From positions 1 through 33,292 of the forward strand of contig JANYIL010000220.1 of assembly GCA_025362075.1 (NCBI GenBank): a stretch of 33,292 nucleotides of DNA. Direction: 5' to 3'. Below the pieces are notes generated by a model. The model ran no database searches. It saw only the letters and a list, made by a program, of their open reading frames with translations, and was not told the DNA's origin. The number at the start of each line of letters is the position of its first letter. Positions within the stretch are counted from its first letter, which is position 1. The position numbers and the translations under genes are program-made. Below, one piece after another: positions 1-7,073 of the stretch. The DNA is from Chloracidobacterium sp. Its GTDB lineage: Bacteria > Acidobacteriota > Blastocatellia > Pyrinomonadales > Pyrinomonadaceae.

Positions 1-330
1 CGTTCGCGAGAATCTCAATCTCATAGGGGCAATCTCCAAAAAGGGATTCCCGGACTAAGAGACGCATGCGACGAAGCAGCCGCGGTCGCGTAACAAACGC
101 GACGCGCCGACGTTGCTAGAATATTAAGATTTATGAGAGACCTCGCGGTGGTACGCGCGCGGGTCGGGCGCCCCCATTTTTGCGTGAGGCCCATTTGTAA
201 GACGTCCCGGCGGCGTGATCTCTCCCAACGAAGCGTCCCGTCGAAAGCACCCACGGTCGAGGTAGTGGCATCACATTAAGCGCAGCTTCATACTACCGAT
301 CTCGCCGTTGAAATCGCGAAGTGAGATTGA
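1..330. other. Left-edge segment with no intact gene; possibly decayed dppC
   Basis: No credible reading frame spans this stretch. The gene that should lie here is the 5' part of dppC, because its C-terminus follows at 331-588. Read loosely on the + strand, about 271-310 gives FILP then ISPL, which resembles the end of the DppC loop (HILPN..SPLI), but the frame is closed by a stop at 328-330 and nothing convincing precedes it. It could be a decayed gene, a recombination junction or low-quality sequence at a contig end; I cannot tell which. Confidence 0.4.
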
Positions 331-588
331 CGGGTACGCGTCCGTCGATTGATCATCCTCCAGATGAAGGTCTCCCTTGTCCTCGTCGCGCTATCGTTCC
401 TAGGCCTCGGCGTCCAGGCGCCGTTCGCCTCGTGGGGCAGTCTCGCATCGGACGGGATCAAGAATATCGCGATTTTCCCGTGGCAGCTTGTTTTCCCGGG
501 CCTTACGATGGCGTTGACCTTGTTTTCCTTAAACTTTTTGGGCGACGGCCTACGTGACGCCCTCGATCCGCAAACACGAAAATTTTAG
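331..588 (+). pseudogene. C-terminal fragment of dipeptide/oligopeptide ABC permease (DppC-like)
   Basis: The frame open from 331 to the TAG at 586-588 encodes about 85 residues that match only the C-terminal end of DppC/OppC inner-membrane permeases. The hallmarks are LSFLGLGVQAP..SWG, then PW..VFPGL and the terminal NFLGDGLRDALDP. In the family these form the last two membrane helices, and the protein is normally near 280-300 residues, so about 200 residues are missing. A TGA at 328-330 closes the frame upstream and there is no ribosome site at the TTG at 349. The ATPase genes dppD and dppF follow, so this was the permease of the same transporter. Either the gene is broken or the upstream sequence is wrong. 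The family is clear; its being a true pseudogene is not. Confidence 0.6.
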
Positions 589-1086
589 ATGATGATAATT
601 AAAAACAAGTTTCTCTTGCCGGCGACGATAATTCTCTTAGCCGCAGCCGCTTACGCTCAGAAAACGGAAAAATTCAACATCGTCAAAGAGGGGATCGGTA
701 TCGAAAACATCAAGATTGGCAAGTCGACGATGCCCGATGTGGTAAAGAAATATGGCAAAAAGTACCGTTGGGAGGTCAACAAGGCATATTCGTATCAAAT
801 GACCTACGACCGGCTCGGCCTCTCGTTTTATATGTGCCAGACGGATAAACGAAAACAGATATTTCTGATCGAGATCAAGCAGCCGTACAAGGCAAAAACG
901 AGCCGGGGCGTAACCCTTGGCGTAAGCACCAAAGAAGAAACGGAGAGAAAATACGGCAAGCCGCGAAAGGGTTTTCAGTATCGGGGTATCAATTTTTACT
1001 ATAACAATTACGGCAAAAAGAAAATTATCTCGGAAATTGACGTTCTCGAACCGGCAGGGATCAGGCAATGTAAAGATGCAAAATAA
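589..1086 (+). CDS. Secreted protein of unknown function with two internal repeats
   Basis: A 165-residue protein whose first 23 residues form a signal peptide (MMIIKNK, hydrophobic core, AYA cleavage site), so it should be exported. The mature part has two related units, at about residues 37-58 (GIENIKIGKST..DVVKKYGK) and 106-124 (GVTLGVSTKEETERKYGK). Each is a beta strand, the turn GxST and a helix ending in YGK. This arrangement is common in small exported proteins of Acidobacteriota; I do not recognise a named family. The ATG directly follows the dppC stop, and the end overlaps dppD by 11 bases, so it is probably co-transcribed with the transporter. A role in peptide uptake would be a guess. 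Two cysteines (C83, C161) might form a disulphide. Confidence 0.75.
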   Translation: MMIIKNKFLLPATIILLAAAAYAQKTEKFNIVKEGIGIENIKIGKSTMPDVVKKYGKKYRWEVNKAYSYQMTYDRLGLSFYMCQTDKRKQIFLIEIKQPYKAKTSRGVTLGVSTKEETERKYGKPRKGFQYRGINFYYNNYGKKKIISEIDVLEPAGIRQCKDAK

Positions 1087-2101
1087 CGGCACAATTCTTC
1101 TCGTCAAAGGCCTTAAGACCTATTTCCACACCGAAGACGGCGTGGTCAAGGCGGTCGACGGCGTGACCTTTGACCTGAAAAAAGGCGAGACGCTGGGCAT
1201 CGTCGGCGAATCGGGCAGCGGCAAATCGGTCGCCAATCTCTCGATCATGCGGCTCATCCAGGAGCCGCCGGGAAAGATCGTGGACGGTGAGATTATCTTT
1301 GACGGTATCGACGTTCGCAAGCTCGGGATCGACGAGGTGCGAAAGATCCGCGGTCGCCGGATAGCGATGATCTTTCAGGACCCGATGACCTCGCTCAATC
1401 CGTTTTTGTCGATCTCGACGCAGCTGACCGAGGTCACGAGGCTGCATCTCGGCCATTCCAAACAACAGGCCCGCGAGCACGCGATCAAGATGCTCAAATT
1501 AGTCGGCATTTCCGATGCCGAGCAGCGCATCGACGGCTATCCGCACGAATTTTCGGGCGGGATGCGCCAACGCGTCATGATCGCCATGGCGCTCAGCTGC
1601 GATCCGGAACTGCTCATCGCCGACGAGCCTACCACCGCGCTCGACGTGACGATCCAGGCCCAGATCCTGGAGCTTATCAAAGACCTAAAGGCCCGGATGG
1701 GCACGAGCGTCATTCTCATCACCCATGACCTCGGCGTGGTCGCCGGAATGACCGACAATATCATCGTCATGTACGCGGGCAAGGTCTTCGAGCAGGCCCC
1801 GACGCGCGAGCTGTTTGCGACGCCAGCCAATCCGTACACCAAAGGCCTGCTAAAGAGCGTCCCCGACCCGGCCCACGAACAGGGCAAGGACCTATACCAG
1901 ATCCCCGGATTGCCGCCCGATGTCGCCCATTTGCCGCCGGGCTGCCCCTTCGCTCCGCGTTGCGACCGTGCGCAGGATATTTGCCGCAGCGCGATGCCGC
2001 CGTTTGTCGAGATCAACGAAAACCATCATTCGCTATGCCATTTTGCGAAAGAGGTCTACCAGGAATCTAAAATGGAGGCCGCAACAAGGGCTGCCAGATA
2101 A
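1076..2101 (+). CDS. dppD: Dipeptide/oligopeptide ABC transporter ATP-binding protein (DppD-like)
   Basis: A 341-residue cytoplasmic ATPase that would power peptide import together with DppF. The ABC domain shows Walker A GESGSGKS (residues 44-51), Q-loop [10 protein letters not shown], signature FSGGMRQRV (from 159), Walker B LLIADEP (D183, E184) and the H-loop THDLG. The C-terminal extension carries the oligopeptide-transporter cysteine pattern CPFAPRC.....C, ending in CHF, typical of the oligo_HPY region. I chose ATG 1076 rather than the upstream TTG at 1037 because family homology starts with TILLVKGL. It overlaps the preceding secreted-protein gene by 11 bases. The substrate could be dipeptides, longer peptides or nickel; sequence alone does not decide. 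Confidence 0.93.
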   Translation: MQNNGTILLVKGLKTYFHTEDGVVKAVDGVTFDLKKGETLGIVGESGSGKSVANLSIMRLIQEPPGKIVDGEIIFDGIDVRKLGIDEVRKIRGRRIAMIFQDPMTSLNPFLSISTQLTEVTRLHLGHSKQQAREHAIKMLKLVGISDAEQRIDGYPHEFSGGMRQRVMIAMALSCDPELLIADEPTTALDVTIQAQILELIKDLKARMGTSVILITHDLGVVAGMTDNIIVMYAGKVFEQAPTRELFATPANPYTKGLLKSVPDPAHEQGKDLYQIPGLPPDVAHLPPGCPFAPRCDRAQDICRSAMPPFVEINENHHSLCHFAKEVYQESKMEAATRAAR

Positions 2102-2105
2102 AGAT

Positions 2106-2771
2106 ATGAAAAAAATCATACTACCCCTCGTAATCCTATTTATCGCCGTCCTCGGCTGCGCGAAGATCAAGGAACTTGCGGGCGGCCAGAAAGGCAATCC
2201 TGATAGCGGCAGTTCCGGCGGCGGATCATCGACCTCCGGTGCCAATCCTAGGGAAGACATCATTCAGGCATCCAAAAAATTCATCGCTCTTCCGGCATTT
2301 TCCGCCAAAATGGACGGCATGGGCCAGACCGCGATCAAGTCGCAGGTCGATTACGTCGCCCCCGACCGTTACCACATCTCGTATCTTGGCGGAACAGGCG
2401 CCGGAATGGAGATGATAATGATCGGCAATGATTCTTATATGAAGACAGGCGGAAAATGGACTAAATCTCAGGGAAATTCCAACAGCGCGATCCCGACGCT
2501 TCGCGACTCGTTTACGGAAGAAGGCCTAAAAACATTGACCGACACGAAATTCGATGGAAATGACACGGTCGATGGCACGAGCGCCCTCGTGTATAGTTAT
2601 AAAAATGTTACGCCGAAGGGCGGTTTTGGATTTAATTGCAAGATGTGGGTGGGAGAAAAGACCGGTCTGCCGATGAAGATCTACGCCACATACGACAACG
2701 GCATTCTCAAGGAAATGACGGTCAACTACGACAGTGAGTCAAAGGTGACGATCGAGCCGCCAGTGCAATAG
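2106..2771 (+). CDS. Putative lipoprotein between dppD and dppF
   Basis: A 221-residue protein with a lipoprotein signal: MKKI, a hydrophobic stretch, then the lipobox-like VLGC with the lipid-accepting cysteine at residue 18. A Gly/Ser-rich linker follows (about 30-45). The rest has the pattern of LolA/LprG-like lipid-binding folds: AKMDGMGQ, then YVAPDRYHI, then IGNDSYMKTGGKW. That assignment rests on pattern recognition alone. The long open frame extending upstream to 1920 is an overlap with dppD; ATG 2106, four bases after the dppD stop, is the sensible start. The gene sits inside the transporter operon, but nothing shows that it binds peptide. It could equally be an independent envelope lipoprotein. 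Confidence 0.75.
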   Translation: MKKIILPLVILFIAVLGCAKIKELAGGQKGNPDSGSSGGGSSTSGANPREDIIQASKKFIALPAFSAKMDGMGQTAIKSQVDYVAPDRYHISYLGGTGAGMEMIMIGNDSYMKTGGKWTKSQGNSNSAIPTLRDSFTEEGLKTLTDTKFDGNDTVDGTSALVYSYKNVTPKGGFGFNCKMWVGEKTGLPMKIYATYDNGILKEMTVNYDSESKVTIEPPVQ

Positions 2772-2783
2772 ACGTTGAAACGA

Positions 2784-3830
2784 ATGGATACCAACGAAGA
2801 CAATCTGATCTCGATTCAGGGGTTGAAGGTTTATTACCCCTCAGGCGGCGGCCTGTTTAGCGCGGCCAAGACCGTAAAAGCGGTGGATGGCGTATCTCTG
2901 GACATAAAAAAGGGCGAGACCCTCGGCCTCGTCGGCGAATCGGGCTGCGGCAAATCGACACTGGGCAAGGCCATTCTCCGCCTGACCGAACCGACGGGCG
3001 GCAAGGTTTTCTATAACGGAAAGGACCTCGCTCATCTGCCAAAATCCGCCATGCGCGAGCAGCGAAAGCACCTTCAGATGATCTTTCAGGACCCCTACGC
3101 GTCGCTCAACCCGCGAATGACCGTCGGCCAGATCATCGGTGAACCGATCCGCACCTTTGGGCTCGCGAAAGGCTCGACCCAATCGCGCGTGCAAGAGCTA
3201 ATGGAAACTGTCGGCCTCAGCCGCCGCTTTATCAAGCGCTATCCCCACGAATTCTCGGGCGGCCAGCGGCAGCGTATCGGCATCGCTCGTGCCCTGGCTG
3301 TCGACCCCGAATTCATCGTTGCGGACGAACCGATATCGGCGTTAGACGTCTCGATCCAGGCTCAGATCATGAACCTGATGGAGCACCTGCAGGCTGAGAA
3401 AAATCTGACGTATCTCTTTATCTCGCACGACTTACGTGCCGTCAGGCACCTTTCGGACAGAGTCGCGGTTATGTACCTCGGCAAGATCGTCGAACTCGCC
3501 GACGGCAAAGAGATCTATCGCGATCCGCTGATGCCGTACACTAAGGCACTGATATCCGCCGTGCCGGTTCCCGACCCCGAAATTGAGGCAAAACGCGAGC
3601 GAGTAATTCTAAAAGGCGACGTTCCCTCGCCGATAAATCCACCGTCAGGCTGCCATTTTCACACGCGTTGCGCGTTCGCGATCGACGCGTGCCGGTCAAC
3701 GGTGCCGCAACTTGTCGAGGTCAAGCCCCGGCATTTTTCTGCCTGCATCCGTATTTTGCCGCAGCATCCCGACATCGAACAAAATGCCCGTGAAGGTCTC
3801 GGGGCCTTGGCGCAGACATCTGGCAAATAG
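2784..3830 (+). CDS. dppF: Dipeptide/oligopeptide ABC transporter ATP-binding protein (DppF-like)
   Basis: A 348-residue ATPase, the second nucleotide-binding subunit of the peptide importer. Walker [10 protein letters not shown] lies at 51-59, followed by Q-loop [10 protein letters not shown], signature [15 protein letters not shown], Walker B FIVADEP and SHDL. The C-terminus has the oligopeptide family motif HTRCAFA..AC and a final cysteine near FSACIR. ATG 2784 is preferred; an in-frame TTG at 2775 would add three residues. It lies 12 bases after the lipoprotein gene and is the last gene of the operon, followed by a hairpin terminator. Having separate DppD- and DppF-type ATPases fits a classical five-component importer, whose binding protein and DppB should lie to the left of the window. 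Confidence 0.93.
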   Translation: MDTNEDNLISIQGLKVYYPSGGGLFSAAKTVKAVDGVSLDIKKGETLGLVGESGCGKSTLGKAILRLTEPTGGKVFYNGKDLAHLPKSAMREQRKHLQMIFQDPYASLNPRMTVGQIIGEPIRTFGLAKGSTQSRVQELMETVGLSRRFIKRYPHEFSGGQRQRIGIARALAVDPEFIVADEPISALDVSIQAQIMNLMEHLQAEKNLTYLFISHDLRAVRHLSDRVAVMYLGKIVELADGKEIYRDPLMPYTKALISAVPVPDPEIEAKRERVILKGDVPSPINPPSGCHFHTRCAFAIDACRSTVPQLVEVKPRHFSACIRILPQHPDIEQNAREGLGALAQTSGK

Positions 3831-3949
3831 CAAGAGGGTGTCTGAAAACAAAGATGCGATCTGTATTTTGTTTTTTTGGCGTGGCCAAACCGAAAAAGAG
3901 CACGGGTAAATCCGCTCATATACATTGACCGTTGTAACACGTAACAGAA

Positions 3950-3977
3950 AAGACCGCCTTCTCAGACGGCCTTTTTT
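3950..3977. terminator. Bidirectional hairpin terminator between dppF and the DUF2383 gene
   Basis: A nine-pair stem with two mismatches (AAGACCGCC with GACGGCCTT) closes on a six-base loop and is followed by TTTTTT on the + strand. On the minus strand it is followed by TTTTCT. It lies between two convergent genes, so it can end both transcripts. Confidence 0.65.
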
Positions 3978-4001
3978 AAGGAAAGAAAGTTAATTGAAAA
4001 A

Positions 4002-4547
4002 TCAAAAAACGCCGCCTGCCGAGTTAGCGGTGTCTTTTCCGCTCGAATCACGCATTCCCTTGACGCGGTCGTGAGATCGCACGACTACATCGCATTGCCG
4101 CTGAACGATGCTCCGTACATTGGCTGGCAGCGTCTGATCGAGTGCATCGCGGAAGGTCTTTTTGGCGGAATCCTCGCCGCGTTCGCATTCCGACAGAATA
4201 TCGTGTGCGTCGTTGCCGACAATGGCTGTCTTCAGATCCATCCAGCCGCGGTGTATCGCTCCGGTGAAACTTCCCGAGTGTGACGGGTCACCGCCGAGTT
4301 CCCTGACCAAAGTTTCCAACTCGCCGGCAAAGCGTGCCCGCTCCTGCGAGTTCTCGTATAGAAACGTTTTGGTGTCCGACGCCGCAATAGCCTCGGCGGC
4401 CGTTCTGAAACCTTCCTCTCCGTCAACGCAGGTCTGGATGAGGCCGCCGAGCGTCGCCACTACATCGTCGTTGGTCATGTGCTGCATCGGCTCGACCGGT
4501 ACTGCGTCCGTCGTCATTGGTTGTGTTGCTTCGTAATCGTTGATCAT
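4002..4547 (-). CDS. PA2169-family (DUF2383) four-helix-bundle protein
   Basis: A 181-residue soluble, acidic protein. The segment from residue 25 on (NDDVVATLGGLIQTCVDGEEGF) and the later ERARFAGELETLVRELGG match the PA2169/DUF2383 family, a ferritin-like four-helix bundle of unknown function often linked to stress. DGEEGFR and the repeated acidic/His positions are typical, but I cannot demonstrate metal binding. The start is set by a clear Shine-Dalgarno: GGAGGT ends seven bases before the ATG at 4547, so the longer frame starting at 4562 is wrong, because its own first codons contain the ribosome site. The gene is monocistronic, with its own 5' region (4563-4874) and a terminator downstream. 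Confidence 0.8.
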   Translation of the reverse strand: MINDYEATQPMTTDAVPVEPMQHMTNDDVVATLGGLIQTCVDGEEGFRTAAEAIAASDTKTFLYENSQERARFAGELETLVRELGGDPSHSGSFTGAIHRGWMDLKTAIVGNDAHDILSECERGEDSAKKTFRDALDQTLPANVRSIVQRQCDVVVRSHDRVKGMRDSSGKDTANSAGGVF

Positions 4548-4554
4548 ACTTCTT

Positions 4555-4560
4555 ACCTCC
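4555..4560 (-). promoter_or_regulatory. Ribosome binding site deciding the start of the DUF2383 gene
   Basis: GGAGGT on the minus strand, seven bases before ATG 4547. It lies inside the longer reading frame that begins at 4562 and rules that start out. Confidence 0.8.
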
Positions 4561-4562
4561 AT

Positions 4563-4874
4563 AAGTCTGTGAGCTCTCGTTTCGCTCTTATTGTTTTAGT
4601 CATAGTGTGAAAACATACCATCGAAAGCTTTCCGGGATCGATCATTGCATTGCGTATGTTCTCTCACGCAAAATCAAAGTTACCAGCGAACGGGGTCTGC
4701 AAACGTATTGCAGATTACTAATAAAACTGATTCGCGAAAAACATGCCCGACTGTCGTAATTTTCGTGAAAGTTCGGCCTTATTAATCGTTTCAGGTAGTA
4801 ACCCGAAACCCCGCTTTTTAAGCGTTGCTTAGCTTTCGCAGCGTTTTAACCCGGTATTTCGTTTCATAAATTCG
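4563..4874. other. Divergent intergenic region (312 bp)
   Basis: AT-richer than its flanks and without a plausible gene. It must hold the promoters of the DUF2383 gene (leftward) and of the cyclase operon (rightward). I found no convincing -35/-10 pair on either strand. The best defined element is the inverted repeat at 4696-4714. Confidence 0.5.
4696..4714. promoter_or_regulatory. Perfect 7-bp inverted repeat, possible operator
   Basis: TCTGCAA, five bases, then TTGCAGA: a perfect dyad of 19 bp near the middle of the divergent intergenic region. The size and symmetry suit a dimeric helix-turn-helix regulator, but no regulator gene adjoins it, so the function is a guess. Confidence 0.35.
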
Positions 4875-7073
4875 ATGACTCTTGAACGGGAACTCGCGGA
4901 AAAATCGTCGCTAGGCCGTCTCGCCGAAGAAAATGGCGTGGCGATTGTCTTTGTCGACGATACGGGACGTGAGATCGCGGCCGCAAACAATAATTCGATC
5001 TGCCGCAGCCTTAATCCCGACGGCAAGTATGTCGGGCAGTGCTCCGCGTTTTGCGGCACGGCGCTTGAGGAGACCTCGCTCGTCGGCGGGGTGGTTTCGT
5101 TCACATGTCACGCCGGACTGGAGTGTCGAGCGATACCCGTTCAAAAAGCTGGTAAAAAACTTGTCGCGATCGTCGGTCGAACCTTCCTAAAAGCCGAAAA
5201 TTACCGGAGGGCGACCGAACGGGCAACGTCGGGCGACTGGAGCGAATATCCGCCGGGCGAATTCTTTGAGAACGTCCTGCTGACCGGTACGAAAGAGATC
5301 CTCGACAAGACCGCCCGAGGCATCGAGAGCCTCATGACCGAGGCTCCGATGGTTGAGACGCTCGCTCCGATCGAGACCACAACGCCCACGGTACCCACCC
5401 CTAAAACGACGAGCATTGTCGAAAAATTTAAGCGCGAGGTCCGCGGGCCGAAGCCGGTTGAGATGGTCAAGACCGAGACGAAACCTGTAAAAACTGATCC
5501 GGTTGTGGCAGCTCAGCCGGTCGAAGAAACCGCCGTTACGCCGGTTCCAGACATCAAACAGCAATCTCACCCCGCCCAAACGGAAAAACGCGCCGCCGCA
5601 TCGCGTGCGTGGCGGTCATTTTTCGGATCGCTCTTAAAGATGGACTATGACAATGCGATCGACTCGATCCTTGAGTTTCTGGCCCGTCACTACGGATTTT
5701 CGGCACTGATCTGGCTCGAGGCCACTCACGACAAATTCGAACATACCTCCGGTTACGGCGAGATGAAAAACCGCAAGGTAAATCTTGCGATCTCGCCCGG
5801 CGACCCGCGGTTGATCGCGGCTTCGCAAAATGACGTGCCGCTCGAATTGGGCGAGCGTCCAAAAGCGGATTCGCCCGTGCCGCACCGCACGATGCATCTA
5901 TTTCCTATCGGCGTCGGCGGCGAGATCTCGGCGGCGATCGCGACGATCGAGCCGATCGAGCCTGAAGCCGCCAAAAAGCAGATCGCTCGGATTTGTCATT
6001 CCGTCGCGCCGCAGCTCGAGATATTGCGGCTCCGCAGCGATGTCGCCCGCCGCGAGGTTCTCGCGCGGGCCGTTCGTCGATTTAGCGAGAGCGTGAAAAC
6101 GATCGACGCCGACGATTTTTGGTTTAACCTGACGCAGAATGTGGCCGAGATGCTCCAGGCCGAACGGGCATCTTTACTCGTCTATGACGAGCGTGCCGAG
6201 GCTCTGGATATAAAGGCGATGATCGGTTCACGGGCAAAGATCGACGCCACGGAAGCGGTCGGCGTCCGCGTGGCAAAGATCGTTTTTGCCCGCAACGAGG
6301 CCGTCGTTATCTCGGACGTGTCAAAAACGGGCCTGCCGCCCGCTCCGGCCGAGCGGCGGTACAAGATGCCGTCTTTCCTGAGTTCGCCGATCAATATCGG
6401 CGGCCGTACTATCGGCGTGATGAGCTTTACCGACCGCGCCGGCGGCAAGATCTTTGATAAAGCCTCGCTTGAGCTTTTCCGCGCAATCGCACCGCAGATC
6501 GCGGTCGCCATCGATCGTGCCGCCTTAAAGGAAAAGGCGGGTGAATTTGAACAGCTATCGGTCACCGATGCCCTGACAGGTTTGCTTAACCGGCGTTATA
6601 TTGAGGAACGGCTGCTCGAAGAAATTAAGCGGTCAAACCGTCACGGCTTTCCGATGAGCTTTATGATGCTCGATGTCGATCATTTTAAATCATACAACGA
6701 TCAATTCGGACATCCGGCGGGTGACGAGGCGTTAAAGCTCGTCGGCCACGTTATTCGCGAGACGCTTCGAGGGGCCGACGTTGCGGCCCGGTTCGGTGGC
6801 GAGGAGTTTGCGATCCTCCTGCCCCAGACGACGGCAGCCGAGGCTGCGACCATCGCTGAACGTATAAGAATCAACATCGCTCTCAAGGAATTACCGTATC
6901 GCCGTGTTACGGTGAGCATCGGCGTCGCGAGCTGTTCGGCCGAGTTGTGCATTGCCCCACATCTCGTCGCCGCTGCGGACAAGGCACTTTACGAGGCTAA
7001 ACATCAGGGCCGAAACCGCGTTCGCAATTTTGAGGAAATAAACGGGGTCGAGTTCGGACAGGCAACCGCATGA
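4875..7073 (+). CDS. Diguanylate cyclase with PocR and GAF sensory domains
   Basis: A 732-residue signalling enzyme expected to make cyclic di-GMP from two GTP. The N-terminus (about 8-110) is a PocR-type ligand-sensing domain with the family cysteines C43, C56, C60, C78 and C84 (last pair in CHAGLEC). A proline/threonine-rich linker follows (about 155-235). Two GAF-like regions lie at about 245-375 and 395-540. The GGDEF domain (about 555-720) begins DALTGLLNRR; the active site is GGEEF at 641-645 and DVDHFK supplies the metal-binding loop. An RGAD motif at 632-635, five residues before GGEEF, is the inhibitory I-site, so product feedback is expected. There are no membrane segments, so it is cytoplasmic. 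Its stop overlaps the next gene (ATGA), so the two are translationally coupled. Confidence 0.9.
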   Translation: MTLERELAEKSSLGRLAEENGVAIVFVDDTGREIAAANNNSICRSLNPDGKYVGQCSAFCGTALEETSLVGGVVSFTCHAGLECRAIPVQKAGKKLVAIVGRTFLKAENYRRATERATSGDWSEYPPGEFFENVLLTGTKEILDKTARGIESLMTEAPMVETLAPIETTTPTVPTPKTTSIVEKFKREVRGPKPVEMVKTETKPVKTDPVVAAQPVEETAVTPVPDIKQQSHPAQTEKRAAASRAWRSFFGSLLKMDYDNAIDSILEFLARHYGFSALIWLEATHDKFEHTSGYGEMKNRKVNLAISPGDPRLIAASQNDVPLELGERPKADSPVPHRTMHLFPIGVGGEISAAIATIEPIEPEAAKKQIARICHSVAPQLEILRLRSDVARREVLARAVRRFSESVKTIDADDFWFNLTQNVAEMLQAERASLLVYDERAEALDIKAMIGSRAKIDATEAVGVRVAKIVFARNEAVVISDVSKTGLPPAPAERRYKMPSFLSSPINIGGRTIGVMSFTDRAGGKIFDKASLELFRAIAPQIAVAIDRAALKEKAGEFEQLSVTDALTGLLNRRYIEERLLEEIKRSNRHGFPMSFMMLDVDHFKSYNDQFGHPAGDEALKLVGHVIRETLRGADVAARFGGEEFAILLPQTTAAEAATIAERIRINIALKELPYRRVTVSIGVASCSAELCIAPHLVAAADKALYEAKHQGRNRVRNFEEINGVEFGQATA

